DNA from: Legionella gratiana
GTDB taxonomy: Bacteria > Pseudomonadota > Gammaproteobacteria > Legionellales > Legionellaceae
Reading direction: 5' to 3'
DNA length: 64,000 bases
NCBI RefSeq assembly: GCF_001467695.1
Contig: NZ_LNYE01000020.1
Location: 398,681-462,680 of the forward strand
Shown: positions 12,961 through 21,090 of the stretch, piece by piece
Position numbering within the stretch: position 1 is the stretch's first letter
Layout: the number at the start of each line of letters is the position of its first letter
The notes under the pieces: model-generated
The model's input: only the letters and a program-made list of their open reading frames with translations
The model's database searches: none
What the model was told of the DNA's origin: nothing
Made by a program: the position numbers and the translations under genes

Positions 12961-14520
12961 ATGAATATTATGGCATTTTGTGGGAATAAGTCGATTTTAG
13001 AGAAAGACAATTCGCTAAATACAGATGACTTGGATGCAGATGTTTTAATCGCGGGCGCTGGTCCTTCCGGGGCAATATGTGCTTATTATTTGGCGCAATC
13101 GGGTAAAAAAGTAATACTCATAGATTCTCAATCCTTCCCAAGAGATAAAATTTGTGGCGATTTTGTCTCTCCAGTGGCTTTAAAAGAACTCATGGAGATA
13201 GGAATTGCCGATCTCCATGAGTTCAAAGCAACCCATAGGGTTACAGCAGCCACAGTTTATATAGATGGTCAAAAATTGATAACGGATCATATCCCAAAAG
13301 TTAAAGATTTTGTTAATTATGGAAGAGTCATTCCACGAGTTTTGCTTGATAGTTGGATAGTAAACGCAGCAAAGCAACAAGGAGTGGAAGTCATTACTGA
13401 TTGTAAGCTTTTGAATTATTTCGTTAATGAGCAGCATGTTACAGTTGATTGCAATCACAGTGATAAAAATAGACGCTTTTTAATCAAAATGCTGGTTGGT
13501 GCAGATGGAAGCAGTAGTACGGTAGCACGAATTCTTCAAGGTAAAAAACCAAATCCAAATCACAAAATAGTTGCGGTACGTGCTTACTGTGAACATGTTA
13601 ATTGTATCTCTCACCATGCAGAGCTCTTTTTTACAAGTAAAAGTTTTCCAGGGTACTATTGGTTTTTTCCGACATCCTCTACAACAGCCAATGTGGGAAT
13701 TGGTGCAGTATTGGGAACATTCCCCAAAAATGAAACCAATTTAAAAACGCTGCTGTTGGAAATGATGGAAAAAGATCCTTTTTTTAAAGAAAAAATCGGC
13801 CAAGAAACGAAAATAACTAAAATAGCGGGCTGGCCCTTATCTTGCTATGACCCCGCTGCCATCAATGTAAAAGACAGGGTTTTACTCACAGGTGATGCAG
13901 CAGGCTTTATCAATCCGTTTACTGGTGAAGGGATACAATATGCTTTACAGAGCGGACGATTAGCAGCTGAAAGCATCATTGAATGTTTCGAAGCAGAGAA
14001 TTTTAGTGCCGCATCACTGAAACGTTTTGACAGTAAAGTGTGTAAAGAAATAACCCATGACTTGAGTTTTGTAAATATTTTTATGCAATTAACACGCAAT
14101 CGTAATCTAAATGTGTTGTGGGTAAACGTGATGAAAATCATTTTATATCAGGCAAAAAAAGACCCTAAATATGCCACTTTAAGCGGTGGCTTTTTTGTGG
14201 GGGTAGTTCCTATGTATAGACTGTTGTCGATTTCATATGTTAGCAAAACGATATTGACCAGCATCTCTTGTTTCTTCAGGACTAAAAATATTCTTAAACA
14301 AGCGACAATTTTTATAAGCCAACAAATATTGCTAGTATTTAAACAAAAAATAACCTACTTAAACTGGATAAAACACCTTAGTATGTCAATGCTTTTATTC
14401 ATACGACTTAGTATAAAAATAGGTTTTATAAAAATGGGTATATTTTTAAAACGATTGTGTCGCAAAAATTTTACCAGGCGGCTAACGAAGTTATTTTGGG
14501 GTTCTAGGCTGGAGCCCTAG
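12961..14520 (+). CDS. FAD-dependent oxidoreductase, geranylgeranyl reductase type
   Basis: Flavoprotein of 519 residues in the geranylgeranyl reductase/halogenase-like branch of group A monooxygenase-fold enzymes. Visible are the dinucleotide-binding GAGPSGAICAYYLAQSGK near residues 32-50, the PRDKICGDFVSP segment typical of this branch, and the second FAD motif GDAAGFINPFTGEGI near 311-325. The C terminus (about 400-519) is basic and moderately hydrophobic with no recognisable domain. The substrate, probably an isoprenoid or lipid double bond, cannot be read from sequence. It precedes the RND efflux operon on the same strand, but 345 bases and a hairpin separate them. An ATG at 12970 is an alternative start. 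Confidence 0.8.
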   Translation: MNIMAFCGNKSILEKDNSLNTDDLDADVLIAGAGPSGAICAYYLAQSGKKVILIDSQSFPRDKICGDFVSPVALKELMEIGIADLHEFKATHRVTAATVYIDGQKLITDHIPKVKDFVNYGRVIPRVLLDSWIVNAAKQQGVEVITDCKLLNYFVNEQHVTVDCNHSDKNRRFLIKMLVGADGSSSTVARILQGKKPNPNHKIVAVRAYCEHVNCISHHAELFFTSKSFPGYYWFFPTSSTTANVGIGAVLGTFPKNETNLKTLLLEMMEKDPFFKEKIGQETKITKIAGWPLSCYDPAAINVKDRVLLTGDAAGFINPFTGEGIQYALQSGRLAAESIIECFEAENFSAASLKRFDSKVCKEITHDLSFVNIFMQLTRNRNLNVLWVNVMKIILYQAKKDPKYATLSGGFFVGVVPMYRLLSISYVSKTILTSISCFFRTKNILKQATIFISQQILLVFKQKITYLNWIKHLSMSMLLFIRLSIKIGFIKMGIFLKRLCRKNFTRRLTKLFWGSRLEP

Positions 14521-14522
14521 AA
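14502..14522 (+). terminator. Hairpin at the end of the flavoprotein gene
   Basis: ttctagg (14502-14508) pairs with cctagaa (14516-14522), overlapping the stop codon. A second hairpin, aggtgc-gctcg-gcacct, lies at 14559-14575. Neither has a strong T-run, so terminator function is tentative. The rest of the 14521-14865 gap holds a possible gene remnant (next entry) and an imperfect palindrome at about 14762-14780 just before the efflux operon. Confidence 0.35.
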
Positions 14523-14586
14523 GATAACGGGGCTTTTATGTTTGGGACAAATCTGAGGAGGTGCGCTCGGCACCTGAGTAATTATC

Positions 14587-14736
14587 TTATACGACGTAAG
14601 AAATTTTTGTCACCGTTAATTTACTTTTCCCCGTACCGATTCGTAACGTCACACTATCTCCAACTCGAGCTTTCAATAATGTTTTCAATTTAACGCGATT
14701 TTTAATTTTTATATTAAGGATAGAAAATACAATATT
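14587..14736 (-). pseudogene. Possible gene remnant, elongation-factor-like C terminus
   Basis: A 49-codon open frame on the minus strand with no ATG, GTG or TTG at its 5' end. Its last part reads LKARVGDSVTLRIGTGKSK then LTVTKISYVV and a stop. The VGDSVTL pattern resembles the C-terminal beta domain of GreA/GreB-like factors, but the match is by eye and short. The lack of a start and the upstream stop at 14737-14739 suggest a decayed fragment if it was ever coding. It may equally be chance. Confidence 0.2.
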
Positions 14737-14865
14737 TTAGCTATTCAAATATTGTCAAGATTGGATCTATTAAATAGACCTTAGTAGTGATAAAGTACGG
14801 AGACCTAATAATAGCTAATACCATTCCATGATGGGGAGCAATTTCAGAGGGAAATATTAGCACTT

Positions 14866-16419
14866 ATGTTAAAGATTTTTACTCTTGCCATTTGCCTGAT
14901 GCTTAGTGCCTGTATGGTTGGTCCTAATTATAAAGAACCCATAAAGCCAGTTGCAGCACATTGGCCCCAAAAAAATGCATCGGTTAAAGAAACTCCGTTC
15001 AAAGATACTAAATGGTGGCAGGTATTCCATGATCCCGTTCTTACTTCTTTAATTTATCAAGGTTATCACAACAATTTAACACTGCAGACTGCTGGAGTTC
15101 GGGTTTTGCAAACTAGAGCATTATTGGCTCAATCCGTTGGCGAGCTTTATCCACAGCAACAAGCTATAGTTAGCAATTTTACTTATTACCAAATTGGCGG
15201 TAGTGAGTTGCAAACTCTTTTACCCTCCTCATTCGAAACACTATCATTGGGATTTACTGCGAATTGGGAAATTGATTTTTGGGGTAAATATCGACGCGCA
15301 ATTCAAGCTAATGATGCCGTATTTTTATCTTCTCTTGCTTCTTATGATAATGCTTTAGTCACTCTTACTGCTGATGTTGCAGCTACTTATATCAAAGTTC
15401 GTATGTATGAAACACAAATTAAGGTAACTAAGCAAAATATCGTAGTCCAAAGAGAGGGATTAAATATAGCTCGTGCTCGTTATAATGCAGGACAAACCAA
15501 TCTTGTTGATGTTGAACAAGCGCAGACAGAGCTGTCACAAACAGAAGCCTCTCTGCCACCTTTAGAAAGCAGCCTTGAACAGCAAAAAAATGCTCTTGCT
15601 CTGCTATTAGGAACGGTACCCAATGGTGTCGACAATCAGCTTAAAAAAAGTCGCGGAATTCCCAGAGCGCCTCAAAGTGTGGCTGTAGGCATTCCTAAAG
15701 AAACATTAGCACGACGACCCGATATTCATCAAGCACGTTTAGAAGCAGTCGCTCAATCTGCCAAGATAGGTGAAATAAAAGCCAATCTTTTCCCATCACT
15801 GGCATTGAATGGTACTTTTAATTTTTCTTCCAATAGTATTGGCTCAAATTCTCTTTCAGACCTTTTTCAACCGTCTAATCGAAACATAACTGCAGGTCCC
15901 AGTGTGACTTGGCCAATTTTGAACTATGGACAAATTACCAACGCTGTACGTGCACAAGATGCTGCATACCAGCAGGCTTTATTAAGTTATGTCAATTTGG
16001 TTTTAAAAGCCCAGCAGGAAGTACAAAATAGTATCGTTGCCTATATTGAGGCTAAAAAAGCGGAGCGTGCATTAACGACAGCAAATAATGCGGCAATTAA
16101 AACCTTAAAATTAGCAATAATACGGTATATGGAAGGGGAAACAGACTTTACTCCGGTGCTTAATGCGGAGCAACAACAATTGAGTGTGCAAACATCTCTT
16201 GTTAATGCACAAGCAGATATTCCCCAGGCATTAGTATCTCTTTATCGTGCTCTTGGTGGTGGTTGGGAAATTCGCGGTTGTAACGATGTTGTGCCGCAGC
16301 AAATAAAGGCTGAAATGGCTGCACGAACCAATTGGGGCACTTTACTTAAAGAGAAAAATCATAGGGCACCCCGAACTAAAAAAGAAAAAATAAAAGAACT
16401 TTATTTACCTAATTGGTAG
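14866..16419 (+). CDS. RND efflux outer membrane lipoprotein, OprM/NodT family
   Basis: Outer-membrane channel of a multidrug tripartite pump, 517 residues. It starts with a lipoprotein signal whose lipobox LSAC places the lipidated Cys at residue 16, then MVGPNYKEP, the usual start of mature NodT-family channels. Two OEP repeats are visible: KWWQVFHDPVLTSLI, WEIDFWGKYRRA, then ETLARRPDIHQARLEAVAQSAKIGEIKANLFPSL split across the second half, all family signatures. The basic tail RAPRTKKEKIKE is unusual in length. First gene of a three-gene operon with adaptor and pump downstream on the same strand. Its ribosome site (AGAGGG) is 14 bases away, so the start is less certain. Confidence 0.88.
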   Translation: MLKIFTLAICLMLSACMVGPNYKEPIKPVAAHWPQKNASVKETPFKDTKWWQVFHDPVLTSLIYQGYHNNLTLQTAGVRVLQTRALLAQSVGELYPQQQAIVSNFTYYQIGGSELQTLLPSSFETLSLGFTANWEIDFWGKYRRAIQANDAVFLSSLASYDNALVTLTADVAATYIKVRMYETQIKVTKQNIVVQREGLNIARARYNAGQTNLVDVEQAQTELSQTEASLPPLESSLEQQKNALALLLGTVPNGVDNQLKKSRGIPRAPQSVAVGIPKETLARRPDIHQARLEAVAQSAKIGEIKANLFPSLALNGTFNFSSNSIGSNSLSDLFQPSNRNITAGPSVTWPILNYGQITNAVRAQDAAYQQALLSYVNLVLKAQQEVQNSIVAYIEAKKAERALTTANNAAIKTLKLAIIRYMEGETDFTPVLNAEQQQLSVQTSLVNAQADIPQALVSLYRALGGGWEIRGCNDVVPQQIKAEMAARTNWGTLLKEKNHRAPRTKKEKIKELYLPNW

Positions 16420-16464
16420 CTGTCACCAAATGAGGCAGCTCTAGGTGTTATAAAAACAATTAGT

Positions 16465-16497
16465 TCCAGGGTGTGCTTTGTTGCGCCCAGGCTACAT
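16465..16497. repeat. Short GC-richer intergenic repeat-like element
   Basis: Between channel and adaptor genes, gggtgtg (16469-16475) can pair with tgcgccc region ending 16488, followed by aggctacat. On the minus strand it reads tgtagcctgggcgcaac, a motif that I recognise as common in dispersed intergenic repeats of gammaproteobacteria. Only one copy is in this window, so the repeat assignment rests on general knowledge. Confidence 0.35.
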
Positions 16498-16515
16498 AAG
16501 AAAAATTAAACAGAA

Positions 16516-17703
16516 ATGGTATTGAGCATGAACTTTAATAGAGATTCAAAATCAGTCAAAGTTGTAGCAATAATTGCGATTTTATTTTTTATTTATTTAT
16601 TAATACATATTTTTAGCAAAAGTAATGAGCCTACTATTCCTTTGCCAACAGTTGTCGTACAAAAACCAAAACTTAAAGAAATGGTTGAGTATGTAACGCA
16701 AACAGGAACTATGGTGGCTTATAATTCGGTCAACCTGGTGGCGCGTGTCGAAGGCTATCTTGATTCAATTGAGTTTGTAGATGGAACATTCATCAAAAAG
16801 GGGAAAGAATTATTCGTCATTCAGCCTGAGCCCTATTTTGAACAACTAAGGGCTGCTAAAGCTACAGTGGCTGCACAAAAAGCCGCTCTTGCCTATAACA
16901 AATCAGAATACGCACGTCAGCAACGAATGTATAAACAACATGCTACTTCTTTAAATGAAGTAGAAAAGTGGTATGCTAAAACGCTGGAACTTACCGCAGA
17001 AGTTGATAAAGCAGAAGCTGACGAAGTGAATGCAGCAATTACATACGGTTATACGCATATTTTCGCTCCATTTGATGGACGAATTGGTCGCCATTTGGTC
17101 GATGTTGGCAATTTGGTAGGTCATGGTGAAGCAACAAATTTGGCTACTATTGAGCAAATTGATCCTATCTATGTGTATTTTAATTTAAATGAACTTGATT
17201 TAATTAAATTAAGAGCTGCTGCACGTGCTCAAGGATTTAAACCCAAAGACATTAGTAAAGTTCCGGTTGAAATTAGCTTGCAAAATGAAACGACCTTTAA
17301 ATATAAAGCGACATTAGATTTTGTTAATACCGGCCTTAACGCTTCAACAGGAACAATGGAGCTGAGAGCTCTCTTGCAAAACAAAGACTATGTTTTTGTT
17401 CCTGGTCTTTTTGTAAAAGTCAGAGTGGCAATCTCCCGACCCCAAAAACAATTAACTGTGCCTGATACAGCAGTTCTTTATGACCAAATTGGTCCGTACA
17501 TATTGACAGTAGATAACAATAACGCCGTGGTATTAAAACATGTGACCTTAGGCAGCCAAGAGGAAGGAGTACGTGCTGTGATTAAGGGTTTGGATGCACA
17601 AGAGAATGTTATTGTTGATGGCCTACAAAATGCGACCCCTGGAAATAAAGTTCAGGTACAACAACCAGCATCAACGAGTGTTGCTAGTGAAGCCAAGCAA
17701 TAA
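16516..17703 (+). CDS. RND efflux periplasmic adaptor subunit
   Basis: Membrane fusion protein of 395 residues for the adjacent HAE1-type pump. It has one N-terminal membrane anchor (about residues 17-33, VVAIIAILFFIYLLIHIF), the lipoyl half-motifs (NLVARVEGYLDSIEFVDGTFIKKG and YGYTHIFAPFDGRIGRHLVDVGNLVG, partly quoted), an alpha-helical hairpin between them at about 110-180, a beta barrel and the C-terminal membrane-proximal domain with FVPGLFVKVRV. This layout and the missing lipobox put it with AcrA/MexE-like adaptors anchored by a TM helix. An ATG at 16528 is an equally possible start; neither has a clear ribosome site. The pump gene begins 59 bases downstream. Confidence 0.88.
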   Translation: MVLSMNFNRDSKSVKVVAIIAILFFIYLLIHIFSKSNEPTIPLPTVVVQKPKLKEMVEYVTQTGTMVAYNSVNLVARVEGYLDSIEFVDGTFIKKGKELFVIQPEPYFEQLRAAKATVAAQKAALAYNKSEYARQQRMYKQHATSLNEVEKWYAKTLELTAEVDKAEADEVNAAITYGYTHIFAPFDGRIGRHLVDVGNLVGHGEATNLATIEQIDPIYVYFNLNELDLIKLRAAARAQGFKPKDISKVPVEISLQNETTFKYKATLDFVNTGLNASTGTMELRALLQNKDYVFVPGLFVKVRVAISRPQKQLTVPDTAVLYDQIGPYILTVDNNNAVVLKHVTLGSQEEGVRAVIKGLDAQENVIVDGLQNATPGNKVQVQQPASTSVASEAKQ

Positions 17704-17762
17704 TGCAGGTAGGTAAGAAATTTTGTTCAGTTAATTGGTACAAAACGTGAGAAGAAAGCAGA

Positions 17763-20700
17763 ATGATTTCTAAATTTTTTATTGAGCGGCCGATTTTGGC
17801 AAATGTTATTGCCCTACTCCTAATTTTACTGGGATTGGTTGCTATAATTGTCTTACCTGTATCTCAATATCCAGCTATTGTTCCGCCTACTATTCAGGTA
17901 ACTACTACCTATCCAGGAGCTGATGCAGAAACCTTAATTAAAACTGTAGCCTTGCCTATTGAGCAGCAAGTAAACGGTGTGGAAAATATGCTCTACATGC
18001 AATCCACAAGCACCAATAATGGTACGTATACCTTAATCGTTACTTTTGCTATTGGAACCGATCTGAATTTTGCACAAGTATTAGTGCAAAACCGAGTCCA
18101 ATCTGCAATGGCTCAATTACCACAATCAGTGCAAAAGCAAGGGGTTCTTGTACAACAAAAGTCCACAAATATTTTACAGTTTATTACTTTAACGTCTAAA
18201 AACAATGAGTATGATGGTCTATTTTTAGATAATTACGCAGCAATCAATATGCAAGATGAGTTAGCACGCTTACCCGGAGTAGGAAACGTAGTTATTTTTG
18301 GAACGGGTACTTATGCTATGCGTGTTTGGCTCGATCCTCAAAAAATGTTGGCTTATTCGTTAAACCCAAGTGATGTTCTTGAAGCCATCAGCCACCAAAA
18401 CCAAGAGATTTCATCAGGACAAATTGGAGCGCCGCCATCAGCAGGAAAACCTGCTTATCAATTTACCGTAAATGTTCCTGGACAACTTGCAGATGTAGAT
18501 CAATTCTCCAATATTATTGTTAAAACGATTCCTCAAAAGCCTAACCAATCGGCAACCAGTAATAGAATTAATAATAGTGCTCAAATCGTACGCATACGTG
18601 ATGTAGGTCGTGTTGAGTTAGGTTCTAATAGCTATAACCAGCTTGCGAAATTAAACAATAAACCTGCAGCTGCTATTGGTATTTTCCAGCTTCCTGGTGC
18701 TAATGCATTAGAGGTTGCTACTGAAGTGCGAAAAGCAGTGGAAAAAATGTCTAAAAAATTTCCTCCAGGTATGCAGTACTCTGTGCCATTTGACACTACT
18801 ATTTTCGTAAAAGCTTCAATTGATGAAGTATATAAGACTTTATTTGAAGCAGGTATTCTTGTTTTAATTGTTATCCTTGTTTTCTTACAGAATGCACGTG
18901 CAACCTTAGTGCCTACGACAACTGTACCGGTAACAATTATCGGTGCCTTCTTCGCCATGCTTGCATTAAGCTATTCCATTAATCTATTAACTTTATTTGC
19001 CCTGGTTTTAGCAATAGGTATTGTAGTAGATGATGCGATCGTGATTGTTGAAGGTGTGACGCAACATATTGAGCGAGGAACACCTCCAAAAGAATCTGCT
19101 ATTCATGCTATGGCTGAATTGATGGGACCAGTAATTGGGATTACGCTGGTACTGATGGCTGTATTTGTGCCTGCGGGTTTTATGCCTGGTTTAACGGGTG
19201 CCATGTATGCTCAATTTGCATTGGTTATCGCAGCTACGGCATTTATTAGTGCCATCAATGCGATGACGTTGAAACCAACTCAATGCGCTCTATGGCTTAA
19301 ACCTATTGATCCGCAAAGGAAGAAGAATGCCGCATTTCGTTTTTTCGATAGTATTTATTTGCCTATAGAAAATGCCTACATTGGCTTTATAGATAGACTG
19401 GTTCATAAAAATAAAACGGTTTGTTTCATAGGTATTTCATTAGTGTTAATTGCCATCTTAGGCTTAAGTCGTATTCCTACGGGGTTTATTCCTCCCGAAG
19501 ATCAGGGTTATGCAATGCTAAACGTGCAATTGCCCGATGGCTCGAGTTTAGAGCGCACTGAAGCTTTGATGCATGATTTAAGTGAAGAAGTATCTAAAAT
19601 TGATGGGGTTGAAAATGTGATTACCATCGATGGTATTTCACTTTTGGATAATAGTGCTAGCCTTCCCAATGGTGCCGCACTTTATGTGATGTTTAAGGAT
19701 TGGAGTGTGCGTGGTAAAAAGGAAGATTTACTTGCAATGTATAAAAAACTAAATGACGTCGCACAGAAGAACTTAGGCGCTAAAATTTTAGTGATGATCC
19801 CACCGCCTATTCAGGGTTTAGGAAATGCTGGGGGCTTCCAAATGCAAGTTGAATTGCAAGATGGTTCTTTTGATTATCGAAAACTACAAACCGCCACCGA
19901 TGAATTAATTCGTTATGCGATGCAGCATCCTGAACTACAGAGAATGATGACTTCATTTCGCGCTTCAGTGCCACAGCTTTCAGCTCCCGTCAACAGAGTT
20001 AAAGCAGAGTCTTTAGGTGTTTCTATAGGTGATGCATCGGATGCTTTACAAACTTATCTTGGTTCCTCTTATGTGAATCTTTTTACAAAGTTTGGACAAG
20101 TATTCCAAGTTTATGTACAGGCGGATGCTCCTTGGCGAATGTCTATTGAAGATGTGCGCAATTATTACGTTAAAAATAAGTCTGGTGAGATGGTGCCGTT
20201 AGGAACACTAACAGATATGACTCCCACTACAGGACCCTCCATTATTTCTCTTTATAACCTTTACCCCTCAAGTAATATTTATGGTATGGCTGCACAAGGT
20301 TATAGCTCAGGCCAAGCCATGGATGCTTTAGAAAAAGTAGCGCATCAGGTATTACCTGCAGGGATCTCTTTTGAATGGACGGGTACTGCTTATCAAGAAA
20401 AACTTGCTGGCAACTTAAGTTATTATATTTTTATGTTGTCCCTGATCTTGGTTTATCTCATCTTAGCGGGTCAATATGAAAACTGGGTTGCTCCAGCAGC
20501 AATCTTGTTGAGTGTCCCATTAGCTTTAGTGGGTACGGTATTAACTTTATCCGCTTTGGGAATAGCGAACAACATGTATACTCAAATTGGGATCTTATTG
20601 TTGATTGCTTTGGCAGCGAAGAATGCTATTTTGATTGTTGAAGTAGCACGAGAACAACATGAGTATCATAACAAATCCATAATGGAAGCCGCGGTGATTG

Positions 20701-20936
20701 GTGCAAAAACACGGTTTCGTCCTATTTTAATGACTTCTTTTGCTTTTATTCTTGGCGTGATGCCTTTAGTATTCGCTACAGGTGCTGGAGCTAATGCCCG
20801 TAAGTCTATTGGTATTGCTGTATGCAGCGGTATGTTGGCTTCAACATGCCTTGCAGTAGTTTTCGTGCCTGCTTTTTACGTGATGTTACAAAGCTGGCAT
20901 GAGCGAAGAAAGGCGAAAAAGAATGCGACACTCTAA
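17763..20936 (+). CDS. Multidrug RND efflux pump, AcrB/MexF-like
   Basis: Inner-membrane proton/drug antiporter of the HAE1-RND family, 1057 residues. The opening MISKFFIERPILANVIAL, the porter-loop motifs (YPGADAETLIKTVALPIEQQVNGVENMLYM, partly quoted) and the twelve-TM layout are diagnostic. TM4 has VVDDAIVIVE with the Asp-Asp pair of the proton relay, and TM10 has LAAKNAILIVE with the partner Lys. The residue after VVDDAIVIVE is Gly, where Asn is usual. It closes a complete channel-adaptor-pump operon; no TetR or LysR regulator is linked. Substrates cannot be inferred; the sequence looks more MexF/SrpB-like than AcrB-like. Confidence 0.93.
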   Translation: MISKFFIERPILANVIALLLILLGLVAIIVLPVSQYPAIVPPTIQVTTTYPGADAETLIKTVALPIEQQVNGVENMLYMQSTSTNNGTYTLIVTFAIGTDLNFAQVLVQNRVQSAMAQLPQSVQKQGVLVQQKSTNILQFITLTSKNNEYDGLFLDNYAAINMQDELARLPGVGNVVIFGTGTYAMRVWLDPQKMLAYSLNPSDVLEAISHQNQEISSGQIGAPPSAGKPAYQFTVNVPGQLADVDQFSNIIVKTIPQKPNQSATSNRINNSAQIVRIRDVGRVELGSNSYNQLAKLNNKPAAAIGIFQLPGANALEVATEVRKAVEKMSKKFPPGMQYSVPFDTTIFVKASIDEVYKTLFEAGILVLIVILVFLQNARATLVPTTTVPVTIIGAFFAMLALSYSINLLTLFALVLAIGIVVDDAIVIVEGVTQHIERGTPPKESAIHAMAELMGPVIGITLVLMAVFVPAGFMPGLTGAMYAQFALVIAATAFISAINAMTLKPTQCALWLKPIDPQRKKNAAFRFFDSIYLPIENAYIGFIDRLVHKNKTVCFIGISLVLIAILGLSRIPTGFIPPEDQGYAMLNVQLPDGSSLERTEALMHDLSEEVSKIDGVENVITIDGISLLDNSASLPNGAALYVMFKDWSVRGKKEDLLAMYKKLNDVAQKNLGAKILVMIPPPIQGLGNAGGFQMQVELQDGSFDYRKLQTATDELIRYAMQHPELQRMMTSFRASVPQLSAPVNRVKAESLGVSIGDASDALQTYLGSSYVNLFTKFGQVFQVYVQADAPWRMSIEDVRNYYVKNKSGEMVPLGTLTDMTPTTGPSIISLYNLYPSSNIYGMAAQGYSSGQAMDALEKVAHQVLPAGISFEWTGTAYQEKLAGNLSYYIFMLSLILVYLILAGQYENWVAPAAILLSVPLALVGTVLTLSALGIANNMYTQIGILLLIALAAKNAILIVEVAREQHEYHNKSIMEAAVIGAKTRFRPILMTSFAFILGVMPLVFATGAGANARKSIGIAVCSGMLASTCLAVVFVPAFYVMLQSWHERRKAKKNATL

Positions 20937-21090
20937 AAATAAAGAGTCTTTTTTCTACAATAACTCACCATGATAGAGATTTTTTATCCTACTAGATTGA
21001 TTTTTTTGTTGTCATTTTGATTGATTTTGTATCGAGTTGATGTTAATTATGTTAAACTTATAAAAGTGATTGTGTGGTAAGAGTTTTATA

